64,000 nt of DNA, from assembly GCA_902616595.1 (NCBI GenBank), contig CACMTJ010000002.1, forward strand, positions 46,706-110,705, given 5' to 3'. Source of the DNA: an uncultured Prochlorococcus sp. (GTDB lineage Bacteria; Cyanobacteriota; Cyanobacteriia; PCC-6307; Cyanobiaceae). Below the pieces are notes generated by a model, which saw only the letters and a list, made by a program, of their open reading frames with translations, made no database searches and was not told the origin of the DNA. This document shows, piece by piece, positions 44,043-52,863 of the stretch. A program made the translations under genes and the position numbers. Every line of letters starts with the position of its first letter. Position 1 is the first letter of the stretch.

Positions 44043-45422
44043 TTAATCAATCAAAGTATTTATAATATCATTTGAATCATCAAGAACGTGAATTTTAGTA
44101 TTTATTTGATTCTCAACTTCTTGAATATTTTTATCATCTAAAAATAAATCAGTATTAATTTTTAACATTATAGATGGTATGTAAACAGCTTCTCCTAAAT
44201 CCTTATTTTTCAGCCCGTAAATTAGATCTTCTCCAGTAAGAAGACCTGTAACAACTTGATCTTGACCCCAATAAATACTTGGCAAACCATATAAATTAAT
44301 TGTTAATCCATTAATTAAGTTTAATTTCTTAACTGTAGGAATTAGGGCTTCATAAACTAATTTACCAACAATCCAACTAACTTTTTTTGGCTTTTTTACT
44401 TTTTGGGGTAGGTTTTGAGTCTTCTCTCTTAATGCTTCTAGAAAGTTTCTAATAGTTCCAACTCCATTAGATTCTTGTGGCATATTTTCGTAGGTTTTGT
44501 AACTCGGTAAATTTGTACCAGCAATTAAATACCATTCGTCTGCTAGCCAACAAAAACGAGTCCCAAGAGTAATTTGTAGATAGGCTTGAATTCTCTCTAC
44601 TTGTTTAATAGTTTTTTTTGCGTATTCCGGGCTGATTGATTTCAATCCATCATTTTCAGGCCTAAATTTTGTAAGTCCTACGGGAACTATTGCAACCGAA
44701 AGTACTGTTTGAGAGTCTTTTTTGTAGAATTCAGCAAGTTCCAAAATTGATTTTTTAAGAATATCCCCATCATTTATATCTGGACAAACAACAATTTGAG
44801 CATGTATTTGAATAGAGTTTTTTTCAAACCACGAAATTTGATCAAGTATCACTCCTGCTTTTTTATTTTTTAATAATTTTTCTCTTGTGGCGGGATCAGT
44901 AGCATGAACTGAAATAAAAAGTGGGGATAGTTTTTGCAAAGCAATTCTTTCCCAGTCTTCTTTTTTTAAATTCGTAAGAGTTAAATAAGAGCCATATAGG
45001 AAACTTAATCTATAATCATCATCTTTTATATAAAGGCTTTTTCTTTTACCACTTGGCTGTTGATCAATAAAGCAAAATGGACATCTATTATTGCACTGTT
45101 TGATTGAATCAAATAATGCATCTTTAAAATTTATACCTAAATTAACGTCTTGATCTTTTTCAATATTTATATTGTGAATCTCATGATTTTTATCTAAAAC
45201 TGATATGTCTAAAATTTCTTCACTAATCAGAATCTGATAATCAATTAAATCTCTTGGTTTTTTCCCATTAATACTAATAATGGAATCACCTGATTCAAAT
45301 CCTATTTCTTCAGCAATAGAATTAGCTTCAATACTTTCAATTTCTGCAGGGTTTATTTTATAAGTAATATTAGGAACCAAAAGATCAATGAGATCTTCCG
45401 TGTAATTAATTTCTTGCCACAC
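44043..45422 (-). CDS. PDZ-radical SAM protein (DUF512, cyanobacterial TIGR03279-type)
   Basis: A 459-residue protein. A PDZ-like N-terminal region (about residues 18-85; E-I-G-F-E-S-G-D-S-I-I-S-I-N-G-K) is followed by R-C-P-F-C-F-I-D-Q-Q-P-x-G-K-R, an unusual cluster motif of the DUF512 family, and then a TIM-barrel-like part (I-S-V-H-A-T-D). The 350-459 region holds a DUF512 C-terminal domain (G-L-L-T-G-E-D-L). The family is radical-SAM-like and conserved in cyanobacteria and anaerobic Firmicutes, with no known reaction. The start is GTG 45422. Confidence 0.85.
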   Translation of the reverse strand: MWQEINYTEDLIDLLVPNITYKINPAEIESIEANSIAEEIGFESGDSIISINGKKPRDLIDYQILISEEILDISVLDKNHEIHNINIEKDQDVNLGINFKDALFDSIKQCNNRCPFCFIDQQPSGKRKSLYIKDDDYRLSFLYGSYLTLTNLKKEDWERIALQKLSPLFISVHATDPATREKLLKNKKAGVILDQISWFEKNSIQIHAQIVVCPDINDGDILKKSILELAEFYKKDSQTVLSVAIVPVGLTKFRPENDGLKSISPEYAKKTIKQVERIQAYLQITLGTRFCWLADEWYLIAGTNLPSYKTYENMPQESNGVGTIRNFLEALREKTQNLPQKVKKPKKVSWIVGKLVYEALIPTVKKLNLINGLTINLYGLPSIYWGQDQVVTGLLTGEDLIYGLKNKDLGEAVYIPSIMLKINTDLFLDDKNIQEVENQINTKIHVLDDSNDIINTLID

Positions 45423-45600
45423 AATTTAAGATGAAATACTCTTATTTATATTTATTCTAAACTTATATACGACTCAAAGTGTATTAAATACTTTTAAAAA
45501 ACTAAATAAAGGTTTGAAAGTATGGGTCTTCTATTTATTAAAATATAGCATTCGCAGTTTTCTTAAACACGATTTAGATTAATTAAAATAACCTTTTTCA

Positions 45601-46368
45601 TTGAAAGAATTAATTACAAAAAATTTAGATGTAAAAGATAAATTCAACTATGAACCCCATAAGACAGTTGATTCATACGAAAATAGTTTTTTATCAAATC
45701 CTATATCTTTAAGATTGTGGTCTTCCTTTTTTGTAATTTTACCTATTTTTGTTCAAGCCCCGTGGGTTAGATTAGAACCAATAAGTGCTCTTTGTTTTAC
45801 TTTTATTATTGTCTTAGTGGCAATTATTTTGAATCAGAAAGGATCAAATAAGTGGTTTATTGTCAGTTCATTATTAATTGGTATATCAGGTAGTTGGCTT
45901 GGTGGATGTTTGTTCTGGGGATGGTTAAGCCCTTTTCCTATCCTACATATACCTGTTGAAGCTGTAGTTCTCCCATTAGCTTTAATTGGACTTGGTACTA
46001 ATTGGAAAATAGGTTCAAGTTTTTATATCTCTTCTTTATTTGGAACCGCAGTTACCGATATTACAATATTTTTAATCGGAATCATGGATCAATGGAGGCA
46101 GGTAATTGCAGCAGATTCTGAAAATGCACCCATGATTCTTCAAAAAACTTCAGAGAGTCTTATTCAAATAAAATCATTATCTATTATCGTTTTTGTTGCT
46201 CTTATACTTTGGTTTATTTCAAAAGAAATTTTAGATTCTGGCACAATTAATACTACTAGTGGTAAAGCACTCTTAGTTTCTGGTTACGTAATTCAAACGA
46301 CATTAATTGTTGATGGTATTTTTATTGTTTTAGCAATTCTGCAACCAACTTTTAGTGGATTGGTTTAA
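45601..46368 (+). CDS. DUF3120 family membrane protein
   Basis: A 255-residue protein from TTG 45601, with about seven hydrophobic segments. It has W-V-R-L-E-P-I-S-A-L, G-S-W-L-G-G-C-L-F-W-G-W-L and P-I-L-H-I-P-V-E, which match the DUF3120 family of cyanobacteria. Its role is unknown. The stop codon overlaps the nadB ATG by one base (TAATG), so translation is coupled. Upstream, 178 bases separate it from the divergent DUF512 gene; I see no convincing regulatory motif there. Confidence 0.8.
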   Translation: MKELITKNLDVKDKFNYEPHKTVDSYENSFLSNPISLRLWSSFFVILPIFVQAPWVRLEPISALCFTFIIVLVAIILNQKGSNKWFIVSSLLIGISGSWLGGCLFWGWLSPFPILHIPVEAVVLPLALIGLGTNWKIGSSFYISSLFGTAVTDITIFLIGIMDQWRQVIAADSENAPMILQKTSESLIQIKSLSIIVFVALILWFISKEILDSGTINTTSGKALLVSGYVIQTTLIVDGIFIVLAILQPTFSGLV

Positions 46369-48035
46369 TGTTAAGGCCTCCATTTTCGCAAGAACCGATA
46401 CCAATAAGTAATTGGGATGTAATCGTTATAGGCGCTGGAGCTGCTGGCCTTATGAGTTGTCTTGAATTACCCTCAAATTTAAAAGTACTTCTTTTAAATA
46501 GAAATACCAGTAAGGCATCTTCCAGTAGATGGGCTCAAGGCGGAATTGCATCTGTTGTTAGACAAGATGATTCATTTGATCTTCATGCTGAGGATACTTT
46601 AAAAGCAGGTGATGGACTATGTGATTTTCAAGCTGTAGAAATGCTAGTTAAAGAAGCTCCGGGTTGTGTAAAAAGGTTGCAGAATTTAGGGATGATTTTC
46701 GATCAAAGTTCTGATCAACTAGCTACTACCTTGGAAGCAGCCCATTCACGAAGAAGAGTCTTACATGTTAAAGATCGAACTGGACGAGCATTAGTTGAAG
46801 TTCTAGAAGATCATATTGAGAATCAAAAAAATATACTTCACTGTAGGGGTGTAAGAGTAACTGAACTTCTTATTGAAAATAAAGAATGTAGAGGAGTTCA
46901 GGTTCTTGATGGAGCAAATTTATATTGGATTAAATCTAGAGCTGTTGTTTTGGCTACAGGCGGGGGCGGGCACTTATTTACAAATACAACAAATCCTGCT
47001 CAATCCTCTGGTGAAGGGATTGCTCTTGCATGGAAAGCAGGCGCTGCTATCGAAGATTTAGAGTTCGTGCAATTTCATCCAACAGCTTTAAAGTTTTATG
47101 GTGCACCTTGCTTCTTAATATCTGAGGCACTTAGAGGGGAAGGAGCGATTTTAATTGATAAAAATGGTGAAAGTCCAGTTAAAAATCTTGAAAATCGTGA
47201 TCTAGCTACTAGAGATCAGGTAAGTAGAGCAATTATGAAAAATATGCATGATAATAATGTAGACCATGTTGGCTTAGATCTTCGGTATATTGACCCAGAA
47301 AAAATTGTAGAGCGTTTTCCCACGATCTTAAGTCGATGTCAGGATTATGGCGTTAACCCTTTAAATGAGGTTATTCCCGTAGCTCCTGCAGCTCATTATT
47401 GGATGGGAGGTGTTAAAACTGATCTAAATGCATCTTCAACAAGAAAAGGATTATATGCCGTTGGAGAAGTTGCTTCTACAGGTGTGCATGGTGCTAATAG
47501 ACTGGCAAGTAATTCTCTGATGGAGTGTCTTGTTTTCGCAAGAAAAATGTCTTCAATTGTTTTGAATGACCTTTCTAAATTTGAAAAATTTGATAGATCA
47601 TTTCAAGAGTTTGATATTGAAGATCCTAAAGAAGATCAAATTTCTATAATTGCTGAAAAAATTGATGAACTAAGAAAACTATGTTGGTTAAATTTAGGTG
47701 TATCTAGAAATAAGGCAAATATGAGTAAATTTTTAAATTATATTCAAAATGATATAGATAAATTAAATAAAAATGATTTACTAAATAGTCTTGAAAAAAT
47801 AAAATTTGACCAAGAAATAAAACTTAGTGAACGTAATAGAAGAGCATTAAATCTTTTACTTGATTTAAAGAATAGACAAATAACCACCATTACTTTATTA
47901 AAAGCTTGTCTATTTAGAGAAGAAAGTAGAGGAGGGCATTATAGAGATGATTTCCCTCATAAAGATAAAAATTGGGAATGCCATACTAGACAACAGTCAG
48001 ATCAAAAAATTCTAAAAAGATTTATTGAAAATTAA
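46368..48035 (+). CDS. nadB: L-aspartate oxidase
   Basis: A 555-residue flavoprotein. The FAD motif V-I-G-A-G-A-A-G-L is at about residues 22-30, S-S-R-W-A-Q-G-G-I-A at about 55, H-S-R-R-R-V-L-H near 130, V-Q-F-H-P-T-A in the middle, and H-Y-W-M-G-G-V and E-V-A-S-T-G-V-H-G-A-N-R-L-A-S-N-S-L toward the C-terminus. It oxidises aspartate to iminoaspartate, the first step of NAD synthesis. Its 3' end overlaps the VKOR gene by 14 bases in the opposite direction. Confidence 0.96.
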   Translation: MLRPPFSQEPIPISNWDVIVIGAGAAGLMSCLELPSNLKVLLLNRNTSKASSSRWAQGGIASVVRQDDSFDLHAEDTLKAGDGLCDFQAVEMLVKEAPGCVKRLQNLGMIFDQSSDQLATTLEAAHSRRRVLHVKDRTGRALVEVLEDHIENQKNILHCRGVRVTELLIENKECRGVQVLDGANLYWIKSRAVVLATGGGGHLFTNTTNPAQSSGEGIALAWKAGAAIEDLEFVQFHPTALKFYGAPCFLISEALRGEGAILIDKNGESPVKNLENRDLATRDQVSRAIMKNMHDNNVDHVGLDLRYIDPEKIVERFPTILSRCQDYGVNPLNEVIPVAPAAHYWMGGVKTDLNASSTRKGLYAVGEVASTGVHGANRLASNSLMECLVFARKMSSIVLNDLSKFEKFDRSFQEFDIEDPKEDQISIIAEKIDELRKLCWLNLGVSRNKANMSKFLNYIQNDIDKLNKNDLLNSLEKIKFDQEIKLSERNRRALNLLLDLKNRQITTITLLKACLFREESRGGHYRDDFPHKDKNWECHTRQQSDQKILKRFIEN

Positions 48036-48960
48036 GATCACCCTTATACTCGGTTTTTGTTGCTAATTCATTTAATTCACGCGTACCACTAATAATTTCT
48101 CCGTTTATTTCCCAAGAAGGAAATCCACTGATTCCTTTCGTTTGGCATAGCTCATACTCATTATCTTTACCATCTTTAGCACACTCAACTACTTTCAATT
48201 CTTTAACTGCTTCCTTACCAAATAATTGTTTCTGATCGTGGCAATGCGGGCACCAGTATGCACTATACATAACAATATTGTTTTTACGTAAAAATTTTGC
48301 AAACTTTATCTTTTGGGGAGAACTTGAAGTGGTAATTATTGGCGATACATTTTCAGTGGGGTTTGCAACATCAATAGCATTAGAGGGGTCAACATTTGTT
48401 GACCAAATTAGGCCCCCCAGCAGGACACTAATGGCTACAATGAAACCTCTAAAAATCATAGGTTCTCTACTTTCGAACTTTGCTCCAATAATAGAAATTA
48501 TAAAGATAGAAAATGATAAAATTGCAGAAAGTATACAAAAAAAGCAATATGCTTGAATCTTGAAAAACATTATATTTATCAATAAAAAGCTAAATGTTGA
48601 TGACGCACAAGAAATTAGAAACACTAACCACCATAAAAACTTATTTAGTTTTTCTTTTGGGGAAATTAAATTAAGCGAGAGTATTATTGTGATAAATAAT
48701 ATTAATAAATATGTTATGAATCCAGCTAATGAAAGAGGTATATTAACTTGATTATTTTCAAATAAAGTACCCCAAGGACTATTTAAAACTGTTTCACAAC
48801 CATTTTGTATCCCTGGGCATGAAAGCGAATTAAATAATCCCCAGTTTTTTAAAGTAATCGAACCTGTATCAACTATGCCTATAGTGCTAAGAATTGCGAT
48901 TATGATTTTTGGCCATTTAAAATCTTTTTTATTTCTTCTGTTTAAAGTCTTAAGGGCCAT
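48022..48960 (-). CDS. Vitamin K epoxide reductase fused to a thioredoxin-like domain
   Basis: A 312-residue protein. The N-terminal part has five hydrophobic helices with the VKOR cysteines: a first pair in L-S-C-P-G-I-Q-N-G-C and the active C-F-F-C in helix 4. The C-terminal thioredoxin-like domain (about 210-310) has Y-W-C-P-H-C-H-D and G-F-P-S-W-E. In cyanobacteria such fusions form disulfides in lumenal or periplasmic proteins and pass electrons to quinone. The start is ATG 48960. Confidence 0.94.
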   Translation of the reverse strand: MALKTLNRRNKKDFKWPKIIIAILSTIGIVDTGSITLKNWGLFNSLSCPGIQNGCETVLNSPWGTLFENNQVNIPLSLAGFITYLLILFITIILSLNLISPKEKLNKFLWWLVFLISCASSTFSFLLINIMFFKIQAYCFFCILSAILSFSIFIISIIGAKFESREPMIFRGFIVAISVLLGGLIWSTNVDPSNAIDVANPTENVSPIITTSSSPQKIKFAKFLRKNNIVMYSAYWCPHCHDQKQLFGKEAVKELKVVECAKDGKDNEYELCQTKGISGFPSWEINGEIISGTRELNELATKTEYKGDLNFQ

Positions 48961-49065
48961 ACAAAAAGAAAGTTTGTTATTTACATTATCTATCCTAATA
49001 TTATCTTGGCATGATATTTATATACGAAATGCTTTTTAAATCTTTTAATTCTAATTTTTTAAGTT

Positions 49066-50430
49066 GTGAATCAAAATAGTCTAAATGTAAAAGAAAAAAA
49101 ACTATCTAAGGTTGCATTCAGTCATGTTGGTTGTGAGAAAAATCTTGTGGATACTGAACATATGCAAGGCTTATTAGATAAAGAGGGTTATGAAGTTGAC
49201 AGCAATATAAATGATGCAAATGTTGTTGTTGTAAATACTTGCAGTTTTATTGAAACAGCTAGAGAAGAATCTATTAGAAAAATTCTAGAATATACAAATC
49301 AAGGAAAGGAAGTAATAGTTGCAGGATGTATGGCTCAGCATTTTAAAGATGAGCTTATAAAAGAAATCCCTGAAATAAAAGGTTTGGTTGGAACAGGGGA
49401 TTATCAAAAGATAGCCAAGGTTTTAAACAGGGTAGAAAAAGGGGAAATCGTTAATGAAGTTTCAAAAATACCTGAATTTATTGCAGATGAGGAAATGCCT
49501 CGTTTTGTAGAGAAAAATAAATTTGTTGCTTATCTTCGCATTGCTGAAGGCTGTAACTATAATTGCGCTTTTTGTATTATTCCTAAGTTGAGAGGTCCGC
49601 AAAGAAGTAGAACAATAGAATCTATAGTTTCAGAAGCAAGAAGTCTTGCAAAAAAGGGTATTCAAGAAATCATATTAATTAGCCAAATAACAACTAATTA
49701 TGGTCAAGATATTTATGGAAAACCATCATTAGACAAACTTTTGAATGAGCTTTCTAAAGTTCCAATTCCTTGGATAAGGATACATTATGCTTATCCAACA
49801 GGTTTAACTGATGAAGTTATTAGAGCTTTCAAAGATGCAAAGAATATAGTACCTTACTTTGATTTGCCACTTCAGCATAGTCATCCAGATGTGTTGAAGA
49901 GTATGAATAGACCTTGGCAAGCTTCTTTGAATGAATCAATTTTGGAGAAAATTAGAAAAGAAATTCCATCTGCTGTATTAAGAACTAGTCTCATTGTTGG
50001 TTTCCCAGGAGAAAAAAAAGAATATTTTGCACATCTTCTCGAATTTTTGGATAGGCACAAATTTGATCATGTGGGAGTGTTTATTTTTTCTCCTGAGGAA
50101 GGAACTGCAGCTTTTCATTTGCCAAATAAAGTATCTCCAGAGGTTGCAGAGGCAAGAAAAGATAACGTTATTTCAGTTCAACAAAATATCTCTAAAGATA
50201 AAAATCAGACATATGTTGGTTCGAAAATGAAGATTTTGGTAGAAAAAATTTCAGACAATAACGAATTAATAGGTCGGTCTTATAATTTCGCTCCTGAAAT
50301 TGACGGAACTGTAATTTTATCTGTTAAAGATAAAATAAATTTGAAAAATTATATTGGTAAATTTGTTGAAGCAAATATTTCTTTTGCGGATGAATATGAT
50401 TTGTATGGAGAGACTATTAAAATTTTGTAG
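49066..50430 (+). CDS. rimO: Ribosomal protein S12 methylthiotransferase
   Basis: A 454-residue protein. The N-terminal UPF0004 domain has cysteines in H-V-G-C-E-K-N, N-T-C-S-F-I and A-G-C-M-A, the second cluster. The radical SAM motif is G-C-N-Y-N-C-A-F-C, and a C-terminal TRAM domain begins near 390. It adds a methylthio group to an aspartate of S12. The start is GTG 49066. Confidence 0.95.
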   Translation: MNQNSLNVKEKKLSKVAFSHVGCEKNLVDTEHMQGLLDKEGYEVDSNINDANVVVVNTCSFIETAREESIRKILEYTNQGKEVIVAGCMAQHFKDELIKEIPEIKGLVGTGDYQKIAKVLNRVEKGEIVNEVSKIPEFIADEEMPRFVEKNKFVAYLRIAEGCNYNCAFCIIPKLRGPQRSRTIESIVSEARSLAKKGIQEIILISQITTNYGQDIYGKPSLDKLLNELSKVPIPWIRIHYAYPTGLTDEVIRAFKDAKNIVPYFDLPLQHSHPDVLKSMNRPWQASLNESILEKIRKEIPSAVLRTSLIVGFPGEKKEYFAHLLEFLDRHKFDHVGVFIFSPEEGTAAFHLPNKVSPEVAEARKDNVISVQQNISKDKNQTYVGSKMKILVEKISDNNELIGRSYNFAPEIDGTVILSVKDKINLKNYIGKFVEANISFADEYDLYGETIKIL

Positions 50431-50435
50431 TTTTT

Positions 50436-50528
50436 TTAAATTAATTTTACTGCTCTTAATAGCTTATCTAATGCGAAAGCAGCTCCAAAACCAAAACCAA
50501 TAAATGCAAAATAGAAAATGATGTTCAT
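50436..50528 (-). CDS. petL: Candidate cytochrome b6f subunit PetL, 30 aa
   Basis: A 30-codon frame from ATG 50528 to TAA at 50436-50438. It is one hydrophobic span (I-I-F-Y-F-A-F-I-G-F-G-F-G-A-A-F) ending in R-A-V-K-L-I, which matches the size and the terminal K-L-I of PetL. PetL stabilises the dimeric b6f complex. So short a sequence gives little evidence, so the assignment rests on length, topology and the C-terminal residues. It converges on rimO. Confidence 0.55.
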   Translation of the reverse strand: MNIIFYFAFIGFGFGAAFALDKLLRAVKLI

Positions 50529-50593
50529 TAATTTTTTTTATTTTTATTTAATTTAACATCAGATGAAAAGATTAGATTTTTTCGTTTAATTTC

Positions 50594-50980
50594 TTAATCT
50601 TGGATATAGGGTAATTTTTTGTATAAGCATTCTTCTGCTTTTTGTAGTTCCCGGCCTAAATATAGAGCATGGTCGAATCTGGTTATTAAGTCATTTCTTT
50701 CTTCAGTGATCAATATTCCAAGTTGTTTCGCACTAATACCTTTAAAAACTTCATTACTAACTCTTTTATTTCGAGAGTCGCATTTGATTGGCTCATTTGT
50801 TTCTGGGTCAAGCGCATAGCCTGCCTCATCGATGTTATTTAAAAAGTGCTCTAAAATTATTTTATTTTCTTTTAAATCTACTTTGATAATAAAATAACCG
50901 TTAGGATCTAAATCTATATATCGGTTGGATAGGTTATTATCAATCATTGTTTTTTCATCGAAACTGTTCTTAGAATCCAT
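50594..50980 (-). CDS. DUF4346 domain protein
   Basis: A 128-residue acidic protein. It has the DUF4346 layout Y-I-D-L-D-P-N-G-Y-F-I-I-K-V-D, I-I-L-E-H-F, a central region with P-I-K-C-D-S, and H-A-L-Y-L-G-R-E-L-Q-K-A-E near the C-terminus. In some organisms the domain is fused to thymidylate synthase-like or dihydropteroate synthase-like proteins, which hints at folate or nucleotide metabolism. Function unproven. Free-standing here. Confidence 0.75.
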   Translation of the reverse strand: MDSKNSFDEKTMIDNNLSNRYIDLDPNGYFIIKVDLKENKIILEHFLNNIDEAGYALDPETNEPIKCDSRNKRVSNEVFKGISAKQLGILITEERNDLITRFDHALYLGRELQKAEECLYKKLPYIQD

Positions 50981-51040
50981 TCTTAGAAGTTAATAAAAAA
51001 CTATATTACTAATATAATCATTGTTAGAGCCTAATAATTT

Positions 51041-52195
51041 TTATTTAAAGGGTATAGATTTATTTTCAAAATCAATTTCCATCTCAGTTTGTTTATTCAC
51101 TTCATTTAGCCAAGGATAAATTATATTTTCCATATTTTTGTCAAACCACTTATGCATGCTAACGGTGCTTTTTGCAAAAAAACCTCTCCGTCTTTTATGT
51201 TTACCACCCGCTCCAGGATCAAACAAATGGATACTATTTTTTATTGCCCATTCAATTGGCTGGTAATAGCATAATTCAAAATGTAAATTAGATATTTCTC
51301 TTTGACTACCCCAATATCTACCCCATAAGTTTTTTTGATTTTTAACGCACATCGACATAGCAAAAATTTCATTTGAATCATGTTTTGATGCACTAAAAAG
51401 TAAAAGATTTTTTTTATTATCAACCAGTGTTTCGAAAAATGCAGATGTTAGATATTTACTTCCCCAAACTCCCCACCTCGAGCAATGCTGTTCATAAAAA
51501 TTATGCATTTTTTTGAGGATTTCTTGGTTGATATCATCTTCATTAAAAATTTCTACTTTAATTTCTTGTTTAGTAATTGATTTCCTCTCTTTTTTTATAT
51601 TTTTCCTCTGATTGGAGTTAAATCTAGATAGAAAATCGTCAAATGTTTTTTCTCCATTACTCCTCCATTCACTGCTGGAGTTTATCCATTCATAGTATCC
51701 CAAAGATTTAAGATGGTTGCCCCAGCTTTCATCAATATATAAAAAATTACAACTTAGGATTTTGTTTGTAATCGCAAAGCTTTCGATATGGTTTATAAGT
51801 AAATTTGTAATTTCTTTCTTGTCTTTATTTTTTTTATAAAGAAATTGATATCCATTTACAGGACTATAAGGACTCATTCCAATTAATTTAGGGTAATAAT
51901 TTAAATTCAGCTCTTGAGCCAATCTTGCGAATGATTGGTCAAAAATGAATTCCCCATAGCTATGATTTTTTAAAAAAAGTGGGGCAATTCCTATTATTTC
52001 TTCTTTTTTATAAGCAACAAAATATAGAGGCTGCCAACCAGTTTCTCTTGAAACACTTTTAGACATCTCAAGGTTTTTAATCCAAGTCCATTCATAAAAT
52101 GGATTATTAATTTCATTTGCTAATTCATTCCATATCTCCTTGGAGATTTCCTTAATTGACAATTTGACTTCAACTTTATTTATTTTTTGGTTCAT
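51041..52195 (-). CDS. Peptidogalycan-like GNAT/FemAB family acyltransferase (COG3146)
   Basis: A 384-residue protein of the COG3146 type. It has N-P-F-Y-E-W-T-W near the start, S-P-Y-S-P-V-N-G-Y in the first half, R-F-N-S-N-Q-R-K-N-I-K-K-E-R-K, G-R-Y-W-G, F-E-L-C-Y-Y-Q-P-I-E-W-A-I and the C-terminal F-D-P-G-A-G-G-K-H-K-R-R-R-G-F. The last motif is the family signature. Relatives are N-acyl transferases of unknown substrate. It starts with ATG, 17 bases after the reductase gene upstream on the same strand. Confidence 0.85.
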   Translation of the reverse strand: MNQKINKVEVKLSIKEISKEIWNELANEINNPFYEWTWIKNLEMSKSVSRETGWQPLYFVAYKKEEIIGIAPLFLKNHSYGEFIFDQSFARLAQELNLNYYPKLIGMSPYSPVNGYQFLYKKNKDKKEITNLLINHIESFAITNKILSCNFLYIDESWGNHLKSLGYYEWINSSSEWRSNGEKTFDDFLSRFNSNQRKNIKKERKSITKQEIKVEIFNEDDINQEILKKMHNFYEQHCSRWGVWGSKYLTSAFFETLVDNKKNLLLFSASKHDSNEIFAMSMCVKNQKNLWGRYWGSQREISNLHFELCYYQPIEWAIKNSIHLFDPGAGGKHKRRRGFFAKSTVSMHKWFDKNMENIIYPWLNEVNKQTEMEIDFENKSIPFK

Positions 52196-52212
52196 TTATT
52201 ATTGAAACTATT

Positions 52213-52863
52213 TCAAATCTTTTTGTAATGAACATGGATTTCATTATTCATTAAATTTTTAATTGATTTTATTTCCCATAGCCTTTTGAGATTAAAAATC
52301 GCATTTGTTTGTTCTGAAGGGATCCATGTATATCTACCTCCAATAATTCGTGGAATTATTGTAATTTTTATATCTGTTACTAGATCTTCTTTTATGAATG
52401 AATTTATAAGTTTTGCACCTCCTAGCAGAGCTAAATCATTTATCCCTTGTTTTTTAAGTGAAATTAAAGTTTTCCCCCATGAATCTTCGAAAAAGAGTTC
52501 TTTCTCGAATTTATTATTCGACGAATTATCAATTTTACTTGAGCTTATTAGCCATCTTTTAATTGGTTGACGAAAGTATTTCCAATTACTGTTAAATTTT
52601 TTGCTATTTGAAGCAACTATAGAAATTGGTTGGCTTTTTGATATATTTACTTCGTCATTATCAGTGAGATTTTTAACTAGGTAAGTTGATTGATGAGCTA
52701 TTAAAGTACCTAAACCAAAAATGGTGGCGTCAACCATTGATAAGTTTTGATTTAATATTTTTTTATCCTCATCGCTTCCAAGATGCGATTCCCCACCTCT
52801 AGGAAATGCAATTCTCCCATCAAGACTTGATGCTATAACAATTATTACTCTTGGGATATTCAA
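52213..52863 (-). CDS. RibD C-terminal / dihydrofolate reductase-like domain protein
   Basis: A 216-residue protein made only of the RibD reductase fold. It opens R-V-I-I-V-I-A-S-S-L-D-G-R-I-A, then has a substrate loop L-G-S-D-E-D, and G-G-A-K-L-I-N-S-F near residue 165. In riboflavin synthesis this domain reduces the ribosylaminopyrimidine; free-standing copies can also act on dihydrofolate or pterins. Start TTG 52863 overlaps the stop of the upstream pterin synthase by 4 bases (TTGA), so the two are coupled in translation. Confidence 0.85.
   Translation of the reverse strand: MNIPRVIIVIASSLDGRIAFPRGGESHLGSDEDKKILNQNLSMVDATIFGLGTLIAHQSTYLVKNLTDNDEVNISKSQPISIVASNSKKFNSNWKYFRQPIKRWLISSSKIDNSSNNKFEKELFFEDSWGKTLISLKKQGINDLALLGGAKLINSFIKEDLVTDIKITIIPRIIGGRYTWIPSEQTNAIFNLKRLWEIKSIKNLMNNEIHVHYKKI

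Noticed and set aside
45480..45500. GTATTAAATAC as an NtcA site
   Set aside because: The spacing between GTA and TAC is five bases rather than eight, and no well-placed -10 element accompanies it.
48278..48751. Two plus-strand frames opposite the VKOR gene
   Set aside because: Both lie wholly inside a well-supported gene on the other strand and have no family features.
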